A stretch of DNA of 64,000 bases from Lewinellaceae bacterium (GTDB lineage Bacteria > Bacteroidota > Bacteroidia > Chitinophagales > Saprospiraceae). This document shows positions 29,601 to 37,540 of this stretch, in pieces. Made by a program: the position numbers and the translations under genes. Each line of letters opens with the position of its first letter. The first letter of the stretch is position 1. The notes under the pieces are model-generated. The model was not told the origin of the DNA. It was given only the letters and a program-made list of their open reading frames with translations, and did not search any database. The DNA is taken from the NCBI GenBank assembly GCA_016719605.1, contig JADJYW010000001.1, positions 310,001 to 374,000 on the forward strand, in the 5' to 3' direction.

Positions 29601-29890
29601 AGGCCGCTGGCCAGTACGACATCCACGACATCGGATGCGCCAAGCGTAATTTCTTCGGTTTTGTAACCGGTGTACCGAAAAGTCAGTACGGAGTAGCCCG
29701 GAGGCACATCCAAACGGTACTTGCCCTGAATGTCGGTACGGGCACCTGCATTAGTGCCTTTGACGGCCACTGTTGCGCCGATGAGGGCTTCCCCGTCGTC
29801 ACCTTTCACCGTACCGGTCACGGCACGTTGCGCAAGGGCGAGACCCGAGAAGGCCAACACCAACCATACGGTTGTTAGTAATCGCTTCAT
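26697..29890 (-). CDS. SusC/RagA-family TonB-dependent receptor (frame broken)
   Basis: Outer-membrane import barrel, about 1064 aa when repaired. The signal peptide (MKRLLTTVWLVLAFSGLALAQ) is followed by a carboxypeptidase-D-like domain (AVTGTVKGDDGEALIGATV), then a plug (SLSGKIAGVNVVSSSGNVG, DIASITVLKGPNASALYGSR, GANGVILITTKTG) and a 22-strand-type barrel. The break at 28419-28421 lies in a GGG run; one more C on the coding strand gives RRDRPNGYIALTYDLLPW. SusD follows. TonB dependence links it to the tonB genes upstream. Confidence 0.93.
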
Positions 29891-30037
29891 ACAAAAATTG
29901 GATTTAGTTAAAGAATAAAGTGGATTGATTACAAGGCTGAAATCGAAAAAAGGATTACGGTATTCAATGTTAGGTTTTTTTGGCAAAATGCTGAAAATGA
30001 CAGCAGTATCCCTATGAACTATGCCCGGGATGCCGAG

Positions 30038-30063
30038 CAAAGGTATCTAAATTTTGAATGCAA
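30038..30063 (-). promoter_or_regulatory. SusC/SusD promoter
   Basis: Minus-strand TACCTTTG (30045-30038) with TTG at 30063-30061, about 148 nt upstream of the SusC ATG, so the leader is long. Confidence 0.5.
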
Positions 30064-30094
30064 TAGCTACGGGCGAATTTTTTAAAATGGACAA

Positions 30095-30817
30095 CTACGG
30101 GTTGCCGGCCAACAGCCGCCGGTACATCCGAATCGTATTGGCCAACCCGTAGTAGAGTGCATCGGCAAGGAGCGCATGCCCGATGCTGACCTCCAGCAAG
30201 CCGGGGCAATGTTCCTGAAAATACCGGAGGTTGTCCATATTCAAATCGTGGCCGGCATTCAGCCCGATGCCAAGGGCATTGGCGGCCAATGCCGCTTCGG
30301 TGTACGGCGCCATGGCACGCGCGGGGTCGCCGGAGAAATCGTGCGTATAAGGCCCGGTGTACAGCTCCACCCGATCGGCGCCTGTAGCCTTGGCTCCTTC
30401 CACCATTCGGGGGTCGGGGTCCACAAACAGGGATACCCGAATGCCTTTTTGGTGCAGCGTAGCCGTCACGTCGCGCAGAAAATCGGCGTGCCGAAGGGTG
30501 TCCCAGCCGTGATCGCTGGTGAGCTGATCGGTGGCGTCGGGCACGAGTGTGCACTGGTGAGGCGGGTTGGCCAAAACCAGGTCGAGAAATTCCGGCGTGG
30601 GGTTGCCCTCGATGTTGAATTCAGTGGTGACCACAGCGCGAAGCGCCGGTATGTCGTCAAAACGCACATGGCGCTGGTCGGGGCGGGGATGTACGGTGAT
30701 GCCCTCGGCGCCGAATATTTCACAGTCCCGGGCGACCTGAACCAGATTAGGCAAATTGCCGCCCCGCGCATTGCGCAGCAAGGCTACTTTGTTGATGTTG
30801 ACAGATAAACGAGTCAT
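30095..30817 (-). CDS. pdxJ: Pyridoxine 5'-phosphate synthase
   Basis: Forms pyridoxine 5'-phosphate from 1-deoxyxylulose 5-phosphate and 3-amino-2-oxopropyl phosphate in vitamin B6 synthesis. TIM barrel of 240 aa: LSVNINKVALLRNARGG, GITVHPRPDQRHVR, EFNIEGNPTPEF, CTLVPDATDQLTSDHGWD, RVSLFVDPDP, VELYTGPY, GIGLNAGHDLN, EVSIGHALLADALYYGL. All active-site segments are intact. The ATG is preceded within 3 nt by an AATCGAATC repeat in sense orientation. Confidence 0.96.
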   Translation of the reverse strand: MTRLSVNINKVALLRNARGGNLPNLVQVARDCEIFGAEGITVHPRPDQRHVRFDDIPALRAVVTTEFNIEGNPTPEFLDLVLANPPHQCTLVPDATDQLTSDHGWDTLRHADFLRDVTATLHQKGIRVSLFVDPDPRMVEGAKATGADRVELYTGPYTHDFSGDPARAMAPYTEAALAANALGIGLNAGHDLNMDNLRYFQEHCPGLLEVSIGHALLADALYYGLANTIRMYRRLLAGNP

Positions 30818-30819
30818 GT

Positions 30820-30860
30820 GATTGATTCGATTTTTAGATTGATTCGATTAGTTCGATTGG
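30820..30860 (-). repeat. AATCGAATCA repeat before pdxJ
   Basis: Minus-strand copies (CCAATCGAACT, AATCGAATCAATC, AAATCGAATCAATC) end 2-3 nt before the pdxJ ATG. The matching array for the divergent CPBP gene lies 100 bp away in the opposite orientation. Confidence 0.85.
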
Positions 30861-30878
30861 TGCATCCGGGTAACTTTC

Positions 30879-30886
30879 TAATTTTG
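30879..30886 (+). promoter_or_regulatory. CPBP gene promoter -7 element
   Basis: TAATTTTG matches TAnnTTTG. If it is used, the 74-bp repeat array at 30963-31036 is part of the 5' untranslated leader. Confidence 0.45.
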
Positions 30887-30960
30887 GCGCTAAAATATAC
30901 CTTGCGTTGTCAGGATTTGGGTTTTTTACCCGGTGAATACAACGCGCAGCGTAATTTTTA

Positions 30961-31036
30961 CCAATCGAAAAATCGAATCAATCGAAAAATCGAATCAATC
31001 GAAAAATCGAATCAATCGAAAAATCGAATCAATCGA
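30961..31036 (+). repeat. 18-bp tandem repeat AATCGAAAAATCGAATCA before the CPBP gene
   Basis: Four near-perfect 18-bp copies that run directly into the ATG at 31037 without any spacer, in sense orientation. Confidence 0.93.
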
Positions 31037-31984
31037 ATGGCAGAAACAGCAGAGCACGCCGGGGATATTCCGGCGCCGAAGTTTTTTGAACCGCCGGAGC
31101 CGCAGGTACGGGTAGTTTTGACGGGTCAGTTGTTGGTCTGTTTGTTGCTGGCGATGCTGGGCGGCGGGCTGTTCCAGTTGTTGGCACTGCTGGCTGGGTG
31201 GGAGGCTTCGGGTACGTTGGCGCCCGATGCGTCCGTTGCCGAACGCTGGCAGATGCGGTTGTTTTTGGCCATTGGCCAACTGGCTACGTTTGTAGCCGCA
31301 GGGTGGGTTGTTGTGCGGTTTTTTTATCCGCCGACGAACCGGGCGGTCGCCTATTTGCGGGCCGGCGTACGCCCCGATGCGCGTCTGGTACTGCTGGGGG
31401 CGCTACTCATTCTGGCCGCTGTGCCGCTGGTTTTATTTGTTTACAACCTGAATCAGGCGCTGCCTCTGCCCGATGTTTTCCGGCAAATGGAGGAGCAAAC
31501 CACGGAAACCCTCAAGGCCCTGCTGCGGATGGACAACGGCCTCGAATTGGCGGGCAACCTGGCACTCATCGCGCTGTTGCCGGCCATTGGCGAGGAAATT
31601 GTGTTCCGCGGCGTGGTGCAGCAGCAGCTCCAGCGCCGCATCCATTCCCCCTGGTTGGCCATTCTGCTGGCAGCGGCTGTTTTTAGTTTTATTCATTTTC
31701 AGTTCGAGGGATTTTTGCCGCGTTTGCTGCTCGGCGTACTTTTGGGCTGGCTTTACTGGCGCACCCAAAATTTCTGGGTACCCGTAGCGGCACACTTCGC
31801 CAACAACGCGGTTCAGGTCATCGGGCAGTTCCTCTATGGCCACGAACTGTCCACTATTGATCTCGAAGCAGACATCGAAGTGCCGTGGTACGCAGCAATT
31901 CTGTCCGCCATGCTCATCCTCGCCATCATGCGCTGGATAAACCAACTTATCACCCATCACGCATCACCCAGCACAAAAAAATGA
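31037..31984 (+). CDS. CPBP-family intramembrane metalloprotease
   Basis: Membrane protease of the CAAX-processing/bacteriocin-immunity (CPBP, formerly Abi) family, 315 aa with about eight membrane helices. Motif 1 is GEEIVFRGVVQQQLQ (EExxxR), motif 2 FSFIHFQFEG (FxxxH) and motif 3 HFANNAVQ (HxxxN), the expected glutamate and histidine metal ligands. The start at 31037 (MAETAEHAGD) is right after the repeat array; in-frame codons upstream only translate the repeat. Its last codons overlap the next gene (ATGA), and its tail ITHHASPSTKK is encoded by repeat-like sequence. Substrate unknown. Confidence 0.88.
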   Translation: MAETAEHAGDIPAPKFFEPPEPQVRVVLTGQLLVCLLLAMLGGGLFQLLALLAGWEASGTLAPDASVAERWQMRLFLAIGQLATFVAAGWVVVRFFYPPTNRAVAYLRAGVRPDARLVLLGALLILAAVPLVLFVYNLNQALPLPDVFRQMEEQTTETLKALLRMDNGLELAGNLALIALLPAIGEEIVFRGVVQQQLQRRIHSPWLAILLAAAVFSFIHFQFEGFLPRLLLGVLLGWLYWRTQNFWVPVAAHFANNAVQVIGQFLYGHELSTIDLEADIEVPWYAAILSAMLILAIMRWINQLITHHASPSTKK

Positions 31985-32511
31985 GTCAACTACTTGGCAT
32001 CGGTTCCCGTGTGAAACACCCCGCGTACGGCGACGGGGTTATTGTTCGCCTGCATGTAGCGGCGTACGAAGTTTGTTTTATTCAATATGGCCTGAAAATG
32101 GTCGGCAAGGATTACTCCGCCTGGCAAGTGGTCGAAGCCGTCCCGGTGGATGAAGTCGTTTCGTTCACCGAGGCCGAGCAATCTCTGGTGCGTATTCTGC
32201 GCTCTTGGGCCGGTATCAGCCTGGAGGTAGTGCCTATGGGCGACCGCTGGAACGGCGGCAAAATGGTGCTACAGGCCGACGGCGTGCAGCCCAAAGAGAT
32301 ACCGATCGAAACGTTTTTCCACAAAATCGTGATGATGCGCGACCGTCTGCGCGTGCTGGAGCAGCAAATCAACGCCCACAAAAAACTCGATGACGAAGAC
32401 AAAGTGAACATCCAGCAATATATCACCCGCTGCTACGGGAGCATGACGACGTTCAATGTCCTGTTCAAAAACCGGGAAGACTATTTTGTAGGGGAGAGCA
32501 CGAAGGATTGA
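31981..32511 (+). CDS. Conserved protein with N-terminal Tudor/SH3-like domain
   Basis: 176 aa, not confidently assigned. The N-terminus LGIGSRVKHPAYGDGVIVRL, then YEVCFIQYGLKMVGKDY, resembles the small beta-barrel found in CarD and at the end of UvrD-type helicases (G-x-RVxHPxYGxG pattern). The C-terminal half is helical and charged (MMRDRLRVLEQQINAHKKLDDEDKVNIQQYI). Its ATG overlaps the CPBP stop (ATGA), so the two are co-translated. A nucleic-acid or polymerase contact role is possible but speculative. It converges on the Uma2 gene; both stop codons lie in one palindrome at 32509-32528. Confidence 0.6.
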   Translation: MSQLLGIGSRVKHPAYGDGVIVRLHVAAYEVCFIQYGLKMVGKDYSAWQVVEAVPVDEVVSFTEAEQSLVRILRSWAGISLEVVPMGDRWNGGKMVLQADGVQPKEIPIETFFHKIVMMRDRLRVLEQQINAHKKLDDEDKVNIQQYITRCYGSMTTFNVLFKNREDYFVGESTKD

Positions 32512-32525
32512 CGCCTGCCCGGGCG

Positions 32526-33038
32526 TCACAGCAAATCTTCAAAAATACGCTCTACTGGAATTTCAATGCCTGTAGCCTGATCGGTCAGCGTACCCGTGTT
32601 GAAAAAATAATTCCTGTTGTCGGGAAGCACGATATGAATACCCTTCAATTCAGGCACTACAATCCAGGCCGACTTGACACCAAGCGGAAAATAGATGTCC
32701 CATGCCTTGTGCATCAACTCGTTGACGGATTGACTCGGAGAGAGAATTTCGATAGTTGTCAGCGGCATTTCTTTTTCCCGGGCAACTACGGTGCGCACAT
32801 CCAGTTTGCGTTTCGGATAAATACAGATATCCGGCGTGGAGGGAGGCGTGGAGTCGAGGCTCAATTCGCTGATAAACATGAATTTATCGGCAAATAGTTG
32901 GTCAAGCAACACCCCAATCTTGTGCTGCAGGAAACCGTGAATAATGTTGGGCATAGGTTTGTTGCGTTCTATTTCGTAATCCATTTCGGGGGCCGCTTCA
33001 ACGACCACAGGGCCTTCGAGCAATTCTTCGTGCATCAT
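32526..33038 (-). CDS. Uma2-family (DUF820) endonuclease-fold protein
   Basis: 170 aa. The PD-(D/E)xK-like core is visible as STPPSTPDICIYPKRKLD followed by PLTTIEILSPSQSVNELMHKAWDIYFPLGVKSAWIVVPE, the pattern of the Uma2 family that is widespread and often multicopy in cyanobacteria and Bacteroidota. No partner methylase or toxin/antitoxin gene is adjacent, so it looks like an orphan. Cellular function is unknown. A TAAGTTTG element at 33058-33065 (minus) is its likely promoter. Confidence 0.8.
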   Translation of the reverse strand: MMHEELLEGPVVVEAAPEMDYEIERNKPMPNIIHGFLQHKIGVLLDQLFADKFMFISELSLDSTPPSTPDICIYPKRKLDVRTVVAREKEMPLTTIEILSPSQSVNELMHKAWDIYFPLGVKSAWIVVPELKGIHIVLPDNRNYFFNTGTLTDQATGIEIPVERIFEDLL

Positions 33039-33057
33039 AGTTGATCAATTTTCTGGA

Positions 33058-33065
33058 CAAACTTA
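33058..33065 (-). promoter_or_regulatory. Uma2 gene promoter -7 element
   Basis: Minus-strand TAAGTTTG matches TAnnTTTG, 19 nt before the ATG. Confidence 0.4.
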
Positions 33066-33150
33066 CTGGTTTTCCTGCGAGTTTGGCTGGATAAAATCCC
33101 GGAACAGAGTTCCGGGGCACGTCCGTACCTTCGCGCTCAAAATCACCGCA

Positions 33151-34137
33151 ATGGACAGCATGATCGCCCGCTTCCCCGAACAATTGGCGGAAGCCCTGCA
33201 AATAGCCGAATCGGTTTCGCTGAAAAAACACACATCGCCCATCCGCACCGTGCTCGTTTCGGGCCTCGGCGGCAGTGGTATCGGCGGCAACTTCGTGCAA
33301 GACCTCGTCGGGGCCGAGTGCAAGGCGCCTATCCTGGTCAACAAAGGCTACGATGCGCCCCGCTGGGCCAACAAACACACCCTGGCCATCTGCTCGTCGT
33401 ACAGCGGCAACACCGAGGAAACGCTCAACGTATTCGAGCAACTGCGCGCCACCGGCGCCAAAATCGTGTGCGTGACCTCCGGCGGCAAACTGCTCGAATT
33501 AGCCAAACAGCACGGCTTCGATTTTGTGCAGGTACCCGGCGGCTGGAGCAGTCCGCGCGCCTGCCTCGGCTACTCCATTGTGGCCCAACTGGCTGTGTTG
33601 CGCGGCGCCAAACTGATTAGCAGCCGTATTTTCCGCCAGGTGGAAGCCGGCCGAAAACTGATCGTACGCGACCAGGCCGACATTCAAAAACGCGCCCAAA
33701 AACTCGCCGGATTCCTCGCTGATAAAACACCGGTGCTCTACAGTGCCGACACCAGTGAGGCCGTGGCCGTGCGCTGGCGCCAGCAAATCAACGAAAATGC
33801 CAAGATGCTGTGCTGGCACCACGTTTTGCCCGAAATGAACCACAACGAACTCGTCGGCTGGCGCACCGAACGCCCCGATGTGGCCGTCATTTGGCTCCGC
33901 AACCGCGCCGACAACGAGCGCACCGCCGTACGCATGAACATCATCAAGGAAATCATCGAGCACTTTTCCGGCGCCTCCATCGAGGTGTTTTCCAAAGGAA
34001 AATCCGCTGCAGAAAATATGCTCTACCTCGTCCACCTTGGCGACTGGATGTCGTTCCATCTCGCCCGGGTCCGCCAGGTAGATCCCGTGGAAATCAAAGT
34101 GATTGAGTATTTGAAAAATGAACTGGCAAATTATTGA
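33151..34137 (+). CDS. Bifunctional phosphoglucose/phosphomannose isomerase (SIS-fold)
   Basis: 328 aa with two SIS subdomains. VLVSGLGGSGIGGNFVQDLV and LAICSSYSGNTEETLNVFEQL bind the sugar phosphate. GGWSSPRACLGYSI and LPEMNHNELVGW (catalytic Glu/His region) mark the archaeal-type PGI/PMI family, which interconverts glucose-6-P, fructose-6-P and mannose-6-P. A TACCTTCG element at 33126-33133 is a likely promoter. A canonical glucose-6-phosphate isomerase lies immediately downstream, so the cell carries two enzymes for one reaction side by side. Confidence 0.9.
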   Translation: MDSMIARFPEQLAEALQIAESVSLKKHTSPIRTVLVSGLGGSGIGGNFVQDLVGAECKAPILVNKGYDAPRWANKHTLAICSSYSGNTEETLNVFEQLRATGAKIVCVTSGGKLLELAKQHGFDFVQVPGGWSSPRACLGYSIVAQLAVLRGAKLISSRIFRQVEAGRKLIVRDQADIQKRAQKLAGFLADKTPVLYSADTSEAVAVRWRQQINENAKMLCWHHVLPEMNHNELVGWRTERPDVAVIWLRNRADNERTAVRMNIIKEIIEHFSGASIEVFSKGKSAAENMLYLVHLGDWMSFHLARVRQVDPVEIKVIEYLKNELANY

Positions 34138-34263
34138 TTCGATTGGTTCGATTAAGTCCGGTTGATTCGATTAACCGAGTGTGACTGCCGAATACGAGGA
34201 TAAAATCAATCGAAAAATCGAATCAATCGAAAAATCGAATCAATCGAAAAATCGAAAAAATCT
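34135..34263. repeat. Inverted and direct AATCGAAAAATCGAATCA arrays between the two isomerase genes
   Basis: 34135-34176 holds antisense copies (GATTCGATTGGTTCGATT, GATTCGATT). 34204-34263 holds three sense copies of the 18-bp unit ending 4 nt before the pgi ATG. The two halves can pair, so the region may both terminate the upstream transcript and provide the pgi leader (inference). Confidence 0.88.
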
Positions 34264-34267
34264 AAAA

Positions 34268-35575
34268 ATGTCCAACATCCAACTTGACCTCACCCACACC
34301 CGGGCGTTCATCCGGCCCGAAGAGTTTTCAGCGATTGAGCCGCAGGTACTGGCTGCCGCCAAAGTACTGGACGGCCGCCAAGGCCCCGGCTCCGAATTTC
34401 TGGGCTGGCTGGACCTGCCGGCGAAGTACGACCGCGCGGAGTTTCGCCGCGTCAAAGCAGCCGCCAAACGCATCCAGCGCCAAAGTGACGTGCTGGTGGT
34501 GATCGGTATTGGCGGTTCCTATCTGGGCGCCAAGGCTGCCCTGGAATTTTGTCGGCCCACGCCGCCGTTGTCGCCGGCCCCAAGCCGGAAAAAAGGCCCG
34601 GTGCAGGTGTGTTTTGCCGGCACCAACCTCAGCGGGCCGTATTTGTCGCAACTGCTGGATGTGCTCGGCGACCGGAATTTTTCGGTGAACGTCATTTCCA
34701 AGTCCGGCACCACCACCGAACCGGCCATCGCCTTTCGTGTTTTCAAGAAAAAACTCGAAGAAAAATACGGCAAGGAGGGTGCCCGCTCCCGCATTTATGC
34801 CACAACCGACAAAGCCCGGGGCGCTCTGAAAACCCTGGCCGACCGCGAGGGCTACGAGACATTTGTAGTTCCCGACGATGTGGGTGGGCGCTTTTCGGTG
34901 CTCACCGCCGTCGGTTTGCTGCCGATTGCCGTAGCCGGTATTGACGTGGATGCGCTCTTGCAAGGCGCTGCCGATGCCCGTACCCGATACCGCACGGCGG
35001 CTTTTGCCGACAACGACGTGCTGCGCTATGTGGCTGCCCGTAACATCCTGCACCGCAAAGGCAAGGATATCGAAATGCTCATCAACTACGAGCCGCGCCT
35101 GCATTTCCTTGCCGAATGGTGGAAACAACTCTACGGTGAAAGCGAGGGCAAGGACGGCAAGGGCATTTTTACATCCAGCGCCAGTTTTACCACCGACCTG
35201 CACTCGCTCGGCCAGTACATCCAGGACGGTCGCCGGCACCTGTTTGAAACCCTGCTGGAGATCGAAACCCCGGAAGCGGACATTGTCCTCGAAGCCGATA
35301 CCGACGACCTGGACGGACTGAACTACCTCGCCGGAAAAACCCTCGATTATGTAAACAAAAAAGCGGCGCAAGGCACCCTCGAAGCCCATACCGACGGCGG
35401 CGTACCCAACCTGCGCATCGCTATTCCGGAAGCCACGCCGTACAGTCTCGGCCAGCTGTTTTATTTTTTTGAAAAAGCCTGTGCCGTCAGCGGCTACCTG
35501 CTCGGTGTCAATCCGTTTGACCAGCCGGGCGTGGAAGCGTACAAAAAAAACATGTTCCGGCTGCTGAAGGCGTGA
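34268..35575 (+). CDS. pgi: Glucose-6-phosphate isomerase
   Basis: Canonical PGI, 435 aa, interconverting glucose-6-P and fructose-6-P. Family motifs: VLVVIGIGGSYLGAKAALEF, NVISKSGTTTEPAIAFRVF, GGRFSVLTAVGLLPIAVAG, LHSLGQYIQDGRR and GQLFYFFEKACAVSGYLLGVNPFDQPGVE with the catalytic Lys region at the C-terminus (AYKKNMF). The start at 34268 (MSNIQLDLTH) follows the repeat array; the 29 codons upstream only translate the repeat. It is shorter than E. coli PGI, as in the Bacillus-type subgroup. Confidence 0.95.
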   Translation: MSNIQLDLTHTRAFIRPEEFSAIEPQVLAAAKVLDGRQGPGSEFLGWLDLPAKYDRAEFRRVKAAAKRIQRQSDVLVVIGIGGSYLGAKAALEFCRPTPPLSPAPSRKKGPVQVCFAGTNLSGPYLSQLLDVLGDRNFSVNVISKSGTTTEPAIAFRVFKKKLEEKYGKEGARSRIYATTDKARGALKTLADREGYETFVVPDDVGGRFSVLTAVGLLPIAVAGIDVDALLQGAADARTRYRTAAFADNDVLRYVAARNILHRKGKDIEMLINYEPRLHFLAEWWKQLYGESEGKDGKGIFTSSASFTTDLHSLGQYIQDGRRHLFETLLEIETPEADIVLEADTDDLDGLNYLAGKTLDYVNKKAAQGTLEAHTDGGVPNLRIAIPEATPYSLGQLFYFFEKACAVSGYLLGVNPFDQPGVEAYKKNMFRLLKA

Positions 35576-35596
35576 CGCCGTCCGGGGAAGTATGCA

Positions 35597-36415
35597 TTAC
35601 TCCTTCCCGGGCACCCTGATCGGCATGCCAACCCGAACCACGGTTTCCGCATCCGTCGCGCCGATCACATTTTGCCCAAATAAAATCCGGTGTTCCTGTT
35701 TGCGGTAGGTGGCCAGGGTTTTCAGAGGTTCCGGCCCCCGCGTCTCGGTGTCCTGATCGGTGGTGGTGATGATGCAACGGGCGCAGGGTTTCACGCCGCG
35801 GAACCAGGTGTCGCCGATAGAAAATTCCTGCCAGTTGTCCTCTTCGTAGGGCGTGCCGCCGGAGAACACGAAGTTGGGGCGGAAGCGATTCATCGGGAGG
35901 GGTTGTGCGAGGCGGTTGTTCAGGTCGTCAAGCGATGCCTGTCCGATGACCAGAAAGGGATACCCATCAGAAAAACTGACGGGTAATCCTGCGGGGGCAT
36001 ACGCCGGATCGGTGGGTCGCACAGTGGAATCGGGCATAAAAACAAGGCGCAACGGGCAGCCCAGTACTTCCGAAAACCAGACGTTGATTTCCGGCGCGTG
36101 TACCCGTGCCGGACAGTGGTCGTCCCACACCTCCACGGTCGTTTCGGGCATTTCCGATACAACCGGCTCCAACGGGATATGCACCCGCTGTGCCGGATTT
36201 TTTCTGGAAAAAACAACTAAATGCGGCACTTCGAGGGCCGTGCCGAGCAAAGCCAGATCGGCTACTTCGCGCTGGCTGACAAAACGACCTCGCTCGTCCA
36301 CAAGCATCCAGCGGCGGTCGTATTGCAAACCCCGGGGCTGTACGACGGACGCCTGCAAGGCAATGCCGCCGAGCGATTTGACCGGGTAAATATGGAGATC
36401 AGTGAGTATGCGCAT
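35597..36415 (-). CDS. MOSC-domain protein
   Basis: 272 aa. The N-terminal MOSC beta-barrel (LTDLHIYPVKSLGGIAL, YDRRWMLVDERGRFVSQRE) and C-terminal MOSC domain (PMNRFRPNFVFSGGTPYEEDNW, GVKPCARCIITTTDQDT, with the conserved Cys of CARC) match the YcbX/mARC-like family. In that family the Cys binds the molybdenum cofactor, and substrates are N-hydroxylated compounds. No molybdopterin genes are near. The start at 36415 (MRILTDLHIY) is chosen; upstream codons only translate a repeat. Confidence 0.9.
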   Translation of the reverse strand: MRILTDLHIYPVKSLGGIALQASVVQPRGLQYDRRWMLVDERGRFVSQREVADLALLGTALEVPHLVVFSRKNPAQRVHIPLEPVVSEMPETTVEVWDDHCPARVHAPEINVWFSEVLGCPLRLVFMPDSTVRPTDPAYAPAGLPVSFSDGYPFLVIGQASLDDLNNRLAQPLPMNRFRPNFVFSGGTPYEEDNWQEFSIGDTWFRGVKPCARCIITTTDQDTETRGPEPLKTLATYRKQEHRILFGQNVIGATDAETVVRVGMPIRVPGKE

Positions 36416-36417
36416 GA

Positions 36418-36463
36418 CGTGTTGGTTGACAGGTGATTGGTTAATTGGTGACTGGTTGACTGG
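36418..36463 (-). repeat. CCAATCACCAATTAACC-type repeat before the MOSC gene
   Basis: Minus strand: CCAGTCAACCAGTCACCAAT, TAACCAATCACC, TGTCAACCAACAC, ending 2-3 nt before the ATG and lying downstream of a TACTTTTG promoter, so it is probably transcribed as leader. A related antisense stretch lies at 39916-39967. Confidence 0.7.
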
Positions 36464-36481
36464 CAGAGAGGCGATTGTGTG

Positions 36482-36489
36482 CAAAAGTA
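36482..36489 (-). promoter_or_regulatory. MOSC gene promoter -7 element
   Basis: Minus-strand TACTTTTG, exact match to TAnnTTTG, 67 nt before the ATG. Confidence 0.55.
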
Positions 36490-36791
36490 ACTGGTTCGGC
36501 TGAGGAGGGCCGCCTGAAAGTGGCTGTCTTGTAATTCATCTGCTTGGCCGCGTTGACAAGTATCTTTTTTCAAACATGATTTACAGCGGAGGTACTGTCT
36601 GCAAATCCTGTCTGAAAAAATTGCAAGGGTCCAAAGCGGAGATTCGGCCGGGTTCATTTCGCCGCGAATCGTTACCTTCATCCCCGCTCAGTCGCCCGAA
36701 AGTTAAAACTGGCCGAGATTCAATCCGGGGCCGTCGGTCAAATTCGCGCGGCACCACCATCCACGGATAGTTTTGTTAAAATTTTTAACGC

Positions 36792-37415
36792 ATGATACTT
36801 GATATCACAACCTGGTGGCAGGCTCTTCCGACAGGCGAGCAATGGCTCTGGGGTATTGCACTGGTTTCCAACGTTCTTTTTGTATTGTACCTGGTCGCCC
36901 AGTTTGCCGGAGGGCATGATCTGGATGCCGACGGCGGCCTCCACCCCGACGATGCCGACACCGGTTTCACCATCCTGAGTGTGCGCAGCCTGCTGGCTTT
37001 CGGCATGTTCATGGGGTATACCGGTGTGGTAGCCACCCGACTCGGCGCCGGTCTGCTCGTTGCGTTGTTGGCGGGTTTCGCTGCCGGTGTGCTGGCGGCT
37101 TGGTTGGCCTGGCGTTTGTTGCGCCTCGTGCTGCGCCTGCAATCCTCCGGCACGCTTGATCTGCAAAATGCGGTTGGCCAAACCGGATCGGTGCACCTGC
37201 AAATACCTGCTCAGGGCAGCGGCAGCGGCAAAGTCATGCTTCAGGTACAGGGTGCTTTGCGCGAAATGGATGCTGTCTCGGAGGAAGTGTCCATTCCAAC
37301 AGGCACCCCGATATTGGTGGTTGGCCTGACCGAAAACGGCGAACTGATCGTACAACCATTCCAGCCCCTGACCGCTGAATTGCCGCCTCTGGATACAATC
37401 AAAAAACATCGTTAA
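36792..37415 (+). CDS. NfeD-like membrane protein with OB-fold domain
   Basis: 207 aa. Membrane helices lie at about residues 19-38 (LWGIALVSNVLFVLYLVAQF), 64-84 and 85-112 (LGAGLLVALLAGFAAGVLAAWLAW). The C-terminal beta-rich domain (LDLQNAVGQTGSVHLQIP, GKVMLQVQGALREMDAVSEE, TPILVVGLTENGELIVQPF) is the OB fold of NfeD/YuaF proteins. It is followed by a flotillin gene, the standard NfeD-flotillin pairing of bacterial membrane microdomains. Confidence 0.85.
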   Translation: MILDITTWWQALPTGEQWLWGIALVSNVLFVLYLVAQFAGGHDLDADGGLHPDDADTGFTILSVRSLLAFGMFMGYTGVVATRLGAGLLVALLAGFAAGVLAAWLAWRLLRLVLRLQSSGTLDLQNAVGQTGSVHLQIPAQGSGSGKVMLQVQGALREMDAVSEEVSIPTGTPILVVGLTENGELIVQPFQPLTAELPPLDTIKKHR

Positions 37416-37425
37416 TTTTCATTTC

Positions 37426-37510
37426 CTCCAACCTGCAACCCTCCAACCAGCAACCCTCCAACCAGCAACCCTACAACCAGAAACCTTCCAACCAGAAACC
37501 TTCCAACCTT
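37426..37510 (+). repeat. 15-bp CCAACCAGAAACCTT array before the flotillin gene
   Basis: Six copies, the first ones as CCAACCAGCAACCCT and the last as CCAACCAGAAACCTT, in sense orientation and 30 nt from the ATG. Confidence 0.9.
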
Positions 37511-37540
37511 CATATTCATTCAAATCAAACAACCTGAATC

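Larger units (their letters stand above)
36416..36791. other. Gap between the MOSC and NfeD genes
   Basis: Contains the MOSC promoter TACTTTTG (minus, 36489-36482) and, between promoter and ATG, a repeat at 36418-36463. The remaining 300 bp hold no convincing gene, hairpin or promoter that I can name. An NfeD promoter should lie in it. Confidence 0.5.

Noticed and set aside
36576..36770. Small open frame upstream of the NfeD gene
   Set aside because: Arg/Ser-rich composition, no recognisable start context or similarity, and it overlaps a probable promoter region.
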